From Siphonodentalium dalli (lineage: Eukaryota > Mollusca > Scaphopoda > Gadilida > Siphonodentaliidae), in assembly GCA_032622095.1 (NCBI GenBank), contig CP136065.1:206686151-206750150 (forward strand): a DNA stretch of 64,000 nt. The letters are read 5' to 3'. Numbering within the stretch: the stretch's first letter is position 1; each line of letters opens with the position of its first letter. Below the pieces are notes generated by a model. It was not told the DNA's origin. It searched no databases and saw only the letters and a program-made list of their open reading frames with translations. The translations under genes were made by a program, and so were the position numbers. Shown in pieces: positions 49,331-59,839 of this stretch.

Positions 49331-52300
49331 ATGAGCAACAGAATGAAAGGACGTGGGGCCAAATATACTGCAGACGAGCGTAGAACGTTTTTGGGTATTG
49401 TGGAGAAAAATATAAAAATATTAGAGAACAAAGAAACCGGCACCATACACCAGCGCCGCAAAAATGATGCCTGGAAGGAAATTTGTTCGAAAATGGCAGA
49501 AAAATTTCCAAATCGCACCAAAAGAGAAGCAAAAGATTTAAAAGCGCTGTGGAAGCGAATGAAGATGAAAGCAAAGAAAGACAAACAGACCCAGAAAAGT
49601 AAACACGGACCAGGTGGAACAGGAGGTGGACCCCCAATAGGCGGTATTAGCGACGACACCGCGAGAATTCTGGATTTTTTGCCAGAAGAGTTTCTGGAGA
49701 TGACGAATGAGTACGACGACGATCAGCCAGAAACAATTGGAAGTGAGTAATTTTCAACCAAAACTTATATGTACATGTAGTATATTGAATGTAAGTATGT
49801 CCGTCCGTTCGAAATGGGTCCAACATTGAAGGAAATAATGAAGTGCGGCCATGTTGCCAACATCTTCGTCAATAACCCTGCAGGGAGCCCCACACATGTA
49901 TAATGATGTGTACTGATTGCCGTGTATAGTCGATTGACAGATTGAAAGAAAATAATAAATTAAACGCTCTTTATTAATTATAAGCGGGTCCAATTCCAGA
50001 AATGTTCCATATAAAATGTTTTCAAAGAACTTATACGAATATTGGGACTACTCGTCGATGAGTATTTTCAAACTATCGGGACTTCTCGTCAATCAGTATT
50101 TAGTACAGTCTAATTTTAACTAATTATAACTAATTATTTTCTCTTTCCATCAATCTCCGCCTATCGACACTATTTTCAAGGTATATAAAAATGTTGTCGT
50201 TGTCATCATCATCTGGTGCCCTAAAGAATTTCCATATTTCTATCTCCGGGTATACAAGCACATTGATTCATATAAAATGCTGTTGTCATTCTAGTGGAAG
50301 GGGGCCCTGGTATAGAATGACATTCATTTAATTTCTCAAATCGCTCAGAATTGCTTACATCGCTCAACGTTGAAAATAGAGAGATATTTAATTTCTCAAA
50401 TCGCTCATATAATTGCTTAAATCGCTCAACTTTGAAAATAGTTGGGGGGGGTTGTCCATCTTGGAATGTCCAACCCCCCACCCCCCCCACCATCAGAGGA
50501 CCAGGGCAATGTTTGGTCGATGCGGATAGAGAACAGAATTTAATCTGAACTTGAAAACATCAAAATCCTAGCAATCTCAATCTTTCCATGCACCTGTTGG
50601 AAATTTCCACAATCTAATATCCATAATATCCAACTGATGGGCATTTGAGTCCAATATTCTGTTATAAAGTAGGAAAATGTGCGACTTGTTGTGTGACAAC
50701 AACCAATTCCCCAGTAATTATAGTTTGGGAAATCGTACTATGACAACAAAATTCGATTCGCTATATGTCAAGGGCGGGCCATGTGGGTTTGGTTGTATCG
50801 GGGTTGATTAAGAAATAAATACACGGTGTAGAGGTGTGTATGGTCAAGTTGTACCACAAAAAACTGATTGTAGGACGACGCGTAGCGGAGTCCTACAATC
50901 AGTTTTTTGTGGTACAACTTGACCATACACACCGATACACCGTGTATTTATTTCTTTTGTAATACGACTGAAAGTTTATGGTCACAATTCGACTGAATAG
51001 TCAACGAAATACTGCGCTTTTTCGGTCTCAGGTGAGAAATCATTTCCTGGTGTAATTCGTATTGGGCGTACTCGATTCTTTGCATGGAGTACTCTAGTAA
51101 TTTGTTTGCGTAAATAATCGTTGTGATTGGCTAAAAAACGATGTGTTTTCAGCGGCGCCCGTGCCTTTCATTTAAATTGTACAGGAAATGCGATTGCTGT
51201 CATTTCTGTGTTGAACGTTGTTGGGACAACATGAATATTATCATCGACTATGGACCATTTTCCTTACACAAAGCGATCTAAATGAACTAGTTTACTAAAC
51301 TAATCTTATTCCCCTTCTGTACTGGTGAACAAGCGCTTTCATTTTCAACTTGATTCCGAAATATCGAATATGATCGAGATTCGAATCGACGAATGCACAG
51401 CCCGGCCCCATGGATTTAGTTTGTCATTTAATATACTTATTAAGTAACTTTCTTTGGTCGTAACGTATATCAGTATATAATAACATCATTTGGACCATAT
51501 TCATTGGCAACCAAACTGGTTTCAAGCGAAAAATCGCTAGAAAATTCGCAAGATTGTCAAGATGTAGCAAAATAATTCAAAGGGTTACGGGTGCGGGTGT
51601 ACTCCGTTGATGCCCCGTTTGCGCGGAGTTAGAAAAGACGGGAAAAGTCGCGTGCGGCGATATGAATAAACCGATTTTTTTCGTGGTACAATTGGAAAAA
51701 GTAGAATTGTACCACAAAACTGGAACGAGATAGCCATGGTAACTCGGGCCACTGGCCAATCAGGACATGGCTTTTAAGCATAGTTAGGCAGGGTCGTATT
51801 ACAATGGTAGTTAAAGCACCCCCTTCGGGGAGGGTTGCAATTCTGCAATCATGTAAGGCTACCCAGCCCAACTCTTGAAGTGGGTGGTACTGTAACACTA
51901 CGATAAAACATATAGTGGTTGAAACAACAAGAGGTGTGCACTCGAGTGCTAGCATACCCCCATCGAGACAAATTCAACCCGCATTATCCGTAAACCCAAC
52001 AAAAACGATTTTTAACTTTTAAGAACAATTCGGACTAATAATATCGATTTGGTGTCACAAGAAGCTTATACCGAAAAAAATATTCAAATTGGTTCATATT
52101 TGTTAAAGTTATTAAGTTGGACAGAATTTTCTAAGTAAAAATAAGTCGAAAATGAAGTATAATATCATATAGAGATGCTATTGTGAGAAGCATGTATACC
52201 TAAAATTATTGAAATCGGTTCATATTTGTTCGAGTTATGAGGTCGGACGGACGGAGGGAGGGACGGACACACGGAGGGAGAAAGCGTGACGGACGGACGG

Positions 52301-55300
52301 ACGGACGGACAGGCAGACAGACGGACGGACGGACATACGCAGTCAATCCAGTATACCCCCATTCTCTTCGAAAGTTGGGGTATAATAAGTCACACATAAA
52401 ACTAATAGTATGGGGTAATGTACATGTCTGCTCTAATTTTAGTACCACACAACCGCACGTTAGTTAGACACATGAATAATAAATTGGTAAAAATAATTAT
52501 AAGCCTTTTATTTTAGAAGTAAGTGATATCAACTCCGTTCTCATGGAATAACACTCTACAAGTAAAATTACATTTTCTATTTAAACTGATTTGTTTTAAA
52601 CTGACGTGGATCATTCGAGCTTCAAGATGTTGATATACCGGCTTCATATGTTATAAAATTACTTACCATGGCCACAGCCATTTTCCAGCCGTTGAAAATT
52701 TTTCACACGGAAGTGGAACAAACGCTCTTTATTTGACCATATCAGGAATTACTTTATATGCATCTTTTTGTGACATAAATGCAATGCTCGTAGAAATTGG
52801 TTTCACAGAGATCATTCAATGTATACGATCATGTCAATTAATTTATATTTCAAGACGACAGAGGTATCGATGAAGGATTTGATGCCGTAGCCATGGAAGG
52901 AGTGGACGAAGACGTCCTATTCGACCAGGTTTCCACCGTTGGGCATGAAACAGACGGCGAACAGGCTTCAACATCGAGGTAACATTAATTGATACATACA
53001 TATCGCCATGATGATAACAAGCCTGTGTATTTTATCATGATCAACCGACGTGAATCTCAGATTCAATGCATAACATTTATTACATCTGCTTTTTTTATTA
53101 ATTATAAAATTAAAAAAATATCGCATATATCATATATATAGAATATATTTAATTATGAATCATCTATTCAAGCGTTGTTAATTATGAACGCTCTTTACTA
53201 AAAGTCATCGCCTTGGTATTATTAAAACATCCACAGGTCCCTGGCACAATAGACCCCACCACCCAAAGACATAGCTCTCTAGCACAATAGACCCCACCAC
53301 CCCAATGACATATAGGTCCCTGGTACATTAGACCCCCACCACACAAAGACAGATAGCCTTAGTAATTAAATTTTAGCAATTAAAACATGCGTTTAGCATA
53401 TTTGTCAACATAAGCAGACCTGATGGCATTAACATCATTTATATATGACATATACAATTATGTCTCAGATTGGAAATAAGTCTATTTGGATTATGATATG
53501 AAGTACTATTCACATTACAGTAATATACACAGAGCGTTTTGTATCACGACTCCGTGATTGTTGGAATGTAATAAAGAACGTTTAGCTCAATGCTTCCGTC
53601 GTGCATGACATTGTGGGGAAATATTCGGCTTCCTAGTATTATAGATGCTTCACAGACGTAGAATCAGCAACCCGAAAGATATGTCCTGCCCTTAGTGGTA
53701 TGTGTTAAGGGCGAATGTTCACCTCCAGAGTTGTGATGTATAAGTCCCTTTAATAATTTAAATAATTTATTGGGGATCATTCTGTTTGTATATAATAGGT
53801 ATTGGAATCATGCAGCTATGTGTGCATGGAATCTGACACGAAGACGTTGTTAAAAGGTGCGCCCATGCATGCAGTATTCACCAGACCAGTCGATATTCTG
53901 ATTATCGCCCTTTCATTACAATATCATAATTGTGCGTTATCTATCAGCAGGCAATGAACCTAGGCATATAGAATACACATACCCAATATTTTCTCTATAA
54001 TCTCTATACTTAAGATGGACTTAAGATTGTTCTATGAAACGCATCTCCTTCTATACTCAACAGAGCCAAGATTAGTGCAAAATTAACTCATAGCATGCTC
54101 TATGAATAATGCAAACAACACGGTAAATATATTGAAAATGAATTTATGGCTGGAGTAATAAATACATTTTTGGTATAAGTACCATTTTGTAATCATCCAT
54201 GGGGTAAATGAGTGTAATTTGCACTCATTCATGGCTCAAATTCATTAATTTGTTGCATATATTCTGTTGAGTATAAAAGGAGATGGTCCCTAAAATGGCC
54301 GGATTCAAGCGATAACACAGAAAACGATGTTAAATGTCATTTTTATGTTGTTGCTGTTGTTTTGTTGTATATGTTTTTGTTGTTGTCGTCGTCGTATCTA
54401 GCTGGAACACAGAATACATATTTAAAGTCACGGGAGGCCTTAATTGTCGAAAATATTCATATTTGTTCTAAACACCGTGGACAGAAAAGCATTAGGGAGC
54501 ATACAGTTTCGTTCATATATACTATGACCATCGCGTAAGCAGCATGTTATCAGAAAGACCTATTATATTTTACCTAAGCAAGAGCCTGATTATCTTACAG
54601 AAGACATCACAATGCTACTGAATAATCACACACAAATTGCATAAACGCTCTTTATTAGTTCCATATCAGGAATTCACCAACGAAGAACGCTCTTTATGTT
54701 TACCATCATAATATAAACAAACACCAGAAAAGTAACTTCTTATGCCTTTGCTTACATAACAATTGTCAAATATATAACATACTGCTTATGCGATATTTCT
54801 TATTTGTGTACGGACAAAGTCTGTCTACATTTTGATGTTATTTCTGTTTGTGGCGGTTTTTGACAGGTGGAAATATTTTCACGGATATCCACCGCCAAGG
54901 CCTCACGTACCTTTAAAGATGTCTATTTTTATTTTTAGTCCGATTTGCAACCACATTTGCAGGTCGAAAAGCAAACATGGCACACACATTAGACATATAA
55001 AGATAACATTTATCAAAACTTTAAAATAACTTTAGTGCCTCCGTAAAATATCGAAACCATATTAAATAAATGCATGGTAAATTCCAAAGAAAATATTGCC
55101 TTCCATTTTAGCAGTTCACTTACTAAACTGGAATATAAATACGAAGTAATATAAGTATCATGAGCATAAATTTAGTCTGAATGGATATACCATCATGTTG
55201 TCCTATTTAATTCATAATGTCCTTTTTTTTTATTTAAGAGACACACATATGACGGAATTGGATACCGCCAGAATGGGAGCTCAGGGCAGCGGGAGGTCCA

Positions 55301-55506
55301 GAGCATTAGATAAAGCAGATCGTGCTTTGTCTTTTTTGGAGCTGGAGCACAAGGCTAAAATGGAGTTGTTTGAACTACAAAAGAAAGAGAGGCTCAACAA
55401 TGTCAAAGCGAGTGAGCTGAAAATAAAGTCGCACGAAACTAAAATAAGAGGAAATGAAGCAAAGCAAATGTATTATGAAACTAAATTAAAGTTACTTATT
55501 GATTAA
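49331..55506 (+). CDS. Harbinger Myb/SANT-like DNA-binding protein (NAIF1-like), three exons
   Basis: Exons are 49331-49742, 52855-52978 and 55239-55506, with donors GTGAGT and GTAACA and acceptors tttcaag and atttaag. Phases match and total 804 bp, giving 267 residues. The chosen ATG is conserved in the deletion derivative. Residues about 10-80 (KYTADERRTFLGIVEKN, HQRRKNDAWKEICSKMA, LKALWKRMKMKAKK) form the Myb/SANT-like domain of the NAIF1 type. A glycine/proline stretch and an acidic region with LDFLPEEFLEM follow. The last exon is a charged helix, probably coiled coil (residues about 200-265). In this superfamily the protein carries the nuclease to the nucleus and binds the element ends. 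Exon joins are inferred; no stops are present. Confidence 0.8.
50328..50440. repeat. Two-copy tandem repeat, about 57 bp
   Basis: 'atttaatttctcaaatcgctca' then 'aattgctta' and 'atcgctcaac.ttgaaaatag' occurs twice within the first intron of the Myb/SANT gene. Confidence 0.75.
50810..50955. repeat. Near-perfect hairpin, 66-bp arms
   Basis: The arm AAGAAATAAATACACGGTGT onward (50810-50876) is matched almost perfectly by the reverse complement of 50890-50955, with a ~13-bp loop. It lies in the intron of the Harbinger Myb/SANT gene. Immediately right of it TTGTAATACGAC (50958) pairs with GTCGTATTACAA (51793), suggesting the hairpin is part of a larger nested inverted structure to about 51805. Confidence 0.8.
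52239..52335. repeat. GGAC-rich simple repeat
   Basis: Degenerate (GGAC)n with GGAGG interruptions, next to 'tataccccca' and 'tggggtataataa' ends at about 52352-52390. The same ensemble occurs at 48050-48110, so it is probably part of a dispersed MITE. Confidence 0.7.
53232..53350. repeat. Three-copy tandem repeat, about 45 bp
   Basis: Units share 'aggtccctggcacaatagaccccaccac' and 'aaagacata', with small differences. Confidence 0.75.
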
Positions 55507-55567
55507 TTTTGATATTTAATTTTCATATATAGTGGTGTACTATACATTGTGTAATTTATCAGCATTT

Positions 55568-56108
55568 TAGATCATGCCATGAATCCCTACTCTGGCTAAC
55601 GCCCGATCATATTCCATATTCCGATCACATTCCACCAGTACAAAACCTGGGAACTTTTTGAAGTTTATACAGAGAACTTTATAAAATCGAAAAAATAACA
55701 CAGGAAATTTATTTCTTTGTTATTATCTGTTTCTCAACAAAGTAATTCACTGTAAGTGAAGGTCCCAATTCAGAAGTTCACTATTTAAGTGACTTGTGAG
55801 CTATTTTGCTTTGCGTTTCTTGTAATTATGGTTTTTTCCCTGGGTAATAAATTGAATGCTTATTGCGATATCTACTGACAAATGTCACAGTAAAACATGC
55901 AATTTTGAGTTGTGACATTCACCAATAGTGACATACATTATTAAGAAACAGATAATAATGAAGAAGTATATGGTCTGTGTAATTTTTCGACTTTATAAAA
56001 TTCAGTGTCAAACTTCAAAAAGTTCCCAAGGTTTTGTACTGATGGAATATGATCACAACGGGGTTGTCAGCCACAGTAGAGATTCATGGCATGATCTATC
56101 ATCATTTA
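55568..56108. mobile_element. Foldback element, about 170-bp arms
   Basis: TAGATCATGCCATGAATC at 55568 is mirrored by GATTCATGGCATGATCTA ending at 56108. The arms continue, with small differences, through 'ggaactttttgaagttt' and 'acagataataa' to about 55735 and 55940. It lies between the two Harbinger genes, so it probably inserted into the transposon. Confidence 0.75.
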
Positions 56109-57204
56109 TGCAACTGGGAGTAGAATACCGTATCATCTTAACTTATTTGCATGGATGTATATACTTACACCAATCTAAACGAACAGCCTAAATGTACCTT
56201 ATATGACAAACATGCACGTATATATTAATTCATGGGAATCAATTGGATACCCGATAACGATTGCTCACATATACAATGGAGTTTTAGGTGCACTGGTTCT
56301 TACAATGTTATGCGCTACTACCTGTTTAAAATCCCCCCCCTCTGGCAGGGCTAACAATTTGATTGTATATTTATAGCTTGAGGTCCGCTAACATTGTTTT
56401 TTAAAGAACGATTTTTTCAGAAGAAGTGGTTTTAAAGAGCGTTTCTAAAGAAGCTAACATAAAGAGTTTTCGTTCTTTTGTGTTTTGTTTAACAATGTTG
56501 ACGGTACCAACAGGCGGAGAGCGGACCCCAAGTTAGGAAGATCAGTTCGTGTCAGCGCTGCCAGGGCCTAACTTAAAACAAAAACTCCATTGTATCCTAT
56601 AACATCCCATGGACCGGGTGGTTATTCCAATCTGTTCGACTGGAACATAATACCCATTTAGTTAAGAACACATGTCATGGTTGTTTATCTGCCATAGCAT
56701 CGCATTCACCACAGATGTGACATCTAATTTTAACAACGATGTCTTAATGATTAATATGGCTCAGATAACATTTTCCAAGTGATATACACTGTGAATCGTT
56801 TGGTTTTTTTTTTGGATGAAGTTTGAGTATTTCCTTACATTAGAAAATCAGAATTTCACCTGAACACCCAGTTGGAGAAAAAATTCTGACACCATTGATA
56901 CGAAACTCCGATCGAACGGAAAGACCATGCAGTACCATTATAATAATCATGGTCGCTTTTAAATGTTATAAGTGGGACCGCTGGAAACCCTTTATCACAT
57001 TGGCAAGTGAATATGAAAACAAATTACCTGTTCAGCTTTTAATAAAACGAACGTTTATGTCCATCTAAAACGTTGATGCTAATTAAAGCTAACACACAGA
57101 ATATATTTACATGGTATAAATACTAATCAGTGCAGTACAATAATAATTTTATTACTTGGAGAATGCCACTACATTTGCCGATCTTACATGTAGTTTAAGG
57201 AAAA

Positions 57205-59168
57205 TCACTCCCTGGTGCCAAACGCTTGATCGACGTAGCGCTGGCGAAATAGAAGAGCATCTTCGTTCCTGTCTGATATCAAAGCTGTCATGTTTTCTTC
57301 CATCATAACAGGCATTTCGTCAGTTGGGAGTGGATCATTGTGCGTCAAAGCCAAATTGTGTAAGCAAGCTGTAGCAACTATGGTGGCCATGCATCTGTCA
57401 AGCTGAAAATAAAGTAATGGAATGAATCAAAACAGACAAGCATGTAGTCAAGTGGGCGAATAGAAGACTCAATCAGTTTGCCTGGAATAACTTGAATGTC
57501 GTTATTCTGAGATACTCAAAATAGCAAATTAAAAAATCGATGCCAGCTATGCATGGTCACGAATCCACTGTTAATACGCGATCTGAACCGCATTGAATGC
57601 AGTTTTCCCCCTTGTTAATTACAACAAATTCGGGGTATTTGTTTCTGAAATCCGTCTGCAGTTTGTATAGTATACCATGCTTCACTTCAAGTTACCCACA
57701 TATTCTACACTTGAAATATCTACCAATTCGTACCAACACAGTTATTCTAACTACCACTTTTAGTCATATGTGTGGGTCAAGATGTGACGTCGGTTTGTGT
57801 TACGGTGTGTTTTATAGCGATACGAAACGCATGAACCGATAAATTTGTAGTTGAGCAATCACTGACCAATATTTTGTATAACACAGCGGTATATGTAAAG
57901 ACATAAAATAGATGACCATTAAGATGAAACTATGGTTACAAACGCAATCCCACAAAACACATAAGATTATCTGGGGTCAATACTGAATTATTTATGAGGC
58001 GGTATGTGACAATATGTAGTTGCTACAAATTTGACAATTACTATTGCACAGCAAATAGTCTAGTTTGCATGTCACATGCGGGTGTATAGACAAACAAAGA
58101 AAATCAATACTTCCAACTGGACGTTTGGAAGTCTTATGTCATCTTTAAGAAATAAAATTAAAATTAAGTTCATGCAGTATACGTGACAAATATCTATATA
58201 CTTGTACATTTATTTTGTTTTAAACTGCTAGAATAAAATCTTTTAAAGACTTTCGATACCATTAGTTGAAATAAATTATTTTAATTAATACTCACTCGCA
58301 ATCTTAATCGATTCCCGAAAGCCACAGAAGGGAATCTCTTCTTATATACACCAAAGCTGCGTTCAACTGTATTTCTGGTTGTTCTGTGGGCCTTGTTGTA
58401 ATTTTTCTCGAGCCTTGTCTGTGGATTGGCGATGGGTGTTAGCATATATGTTGTCGCTTCATAACCCGAATCGCCTAGCAGTACTCCCTCTATTAATCCA
58501 TTTTCAAACTTTTGCCTCAGAGTTGATGCGTTGAAGATGCGCGAATCGTGAGCTGATCCGTACCACCGAGCGACGATGTTGATGAATCTAAGTCTGTGAT
58601 CGCAAACCACCTGTGTGTTAATGCTGTGCCAGCCTTTTCTGTTAATAAACCGTTGGGCATGTGGTCCACCTGGGTTCAGGATGGGAATGTGAGTGCAGTC
58701 AATGCACCCTATGATTCCTGGCATGCCAGCAAGTTCTTCAAAACCACGCAACACATCATTCGCATCAGGTCCGCTCGGCATGTCGATAAATGTTCTTTTG
58801 CGTGCACATATTGCTTCAGTAACCTGGAAGGTGTGCCTACTTATAGATGACTGTGAAACTCCATGTAAATCGCCCACAACACCTTGAAACGTCCCACAAG
58901 CAAAAAACCTCAGCGCTGCACATAGTTTTAGTGTAGGAGGGATAGCACAATTCGTTTCTGTTGGAGATTCGATGTCCGCATATAGCATGTCCAGCAACTG
59001 GATTGTACTTTCTTTCGACAGCCTGTATCGAACGACGAACCTCCACTCATCATACTCTTCAAGAGGGTTTGACCTGTCCCTTAAAATTCTTCTCAGATGT
59101 TGTCTTCTTGGCTCTTCATCTTCACGCTGTGCCAGTTCAAAAACCTCAATAATATCATCAAAACTCAT
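57205..59168 (-). CDS. Harbinger DDE nuclease (HARBI1-like transposase), two exons, 356 aa
   Basis: Exon 1 is 59168-58296 (291 codons) and exon 2 is 57402-57205; the donor is GTGAGT at 58295 and the acceptor ttttcag ends at 57403, both in phase 0. The ATG at 59168 (MSFDDIIEVFELAQRED) gives a length close to HARBI1 (about 350); an in-frame ATG at 59210 is an alternative. DDE_Tnp_4 features are visible: GIIGCIDCTHIPI (Asp157), GSAHDSRIF (Asp208), GVLLGDSGY (Asp233) and NTVERSFGVYKKRFP (Glu269). An N-terminal helix-turn-helix-like part includes LHGVSQSSISRH. Exon 2 carries LHNLA. There are no stops or frameshifts, so the enzyme may be active with its Myb/SANT partner. Confidence 0.88.
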
Positions 59169-59599
59169 TCTGCAGAAGGCTGATGTACAAATGTCAGCAT
59201 GAGTCTCCATACAATTATACCCAAAACATATACCGTTATACATGCTGATTGTGGCCGGTGAGTGTTCTCGAAATAGTCGTGAGACGGTGTTTATTGACAA
59301 GTGACAAATCTGATAGATTGGATCAATCACATCATCGACAGCGCGTGTCGTTGGCGCTAAAGCGGAGACACCCTCGCGTTTAGCCACTAGCAAATAAACT
59401 ACCTGGTTTATAAAATAGTCTCGCTCGGTGAATAGCACCCCAGAAGTCCCAAAACTGATTGTAATTGATGCAAGCGAACTGTGGATGACTGTATGATCCT
59501 TATGTTATATGGTACATACAAACACATAGACCTACTTATATATGATTATTTAAGATAGTGGTCATGCTTCCTCAGAACTGATGCTGGTGGGTCGAGCTG

Positions 59600-59820
59600 A
59601 TACTGACACATATATATGTATATATATATATGTGTATGTATGTATATGTATGTGTGTATGTATGTGTATGTGTGTGTATATGTGTATGTATATATATGTG
59701 TATATATATATGTATATGTATGTGTATATATGTATATGTGTATGTATAGTGCATGTGTGTGTATGTATATGTATACTTATGTATATGTATGTATGTATGT
59801 GGTGTGTGTATATATATATT
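59600..59820. repeat. TATG/TG/TA microsatellite
   Basis: About 220 bp of TATATG, TGTATG and TGTG repeats, directly right of the Harbinger element and left of the LINE. Open frames on both strands here are artefacts. Confidence 0.95.
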
Positions 59821-59839
59821 CTTTCCCTATTATTACCAA

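Larger units (their letters stand above)
49124..59440. mobile_element. Autonomous PIF/Harbinger transposon, 10.3 kb (element 2)
   Basis: Terminal inverted repeats start GGGTGCTATTCACCG at both ends, with imperfect similarity further in ('ttataaaatagtc', 'ccaggtagttt'). Three-base CAG flanks lie at 49121-49123 and 59441-59443. It holds two convergent genes, as is usual for this superfamily: a Myb/SANT-like protein on the + strand and a DDE nuclease on the - strand. Both are uninterrupted once spliced. Introns and the 1.7-kb gap between the genes contain several hairpin elements and repeats, which explains the unusual length. Transposition needs both proteins in the known family members. Confidence 0.85.

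Noticed and set aside
52165-52467. Frames on both strands over the GGAC repeat
   Set aside because: Simple-repeat artefacts (Arg/Thr/Asp or Ser/Val/Arg/Pro runs).
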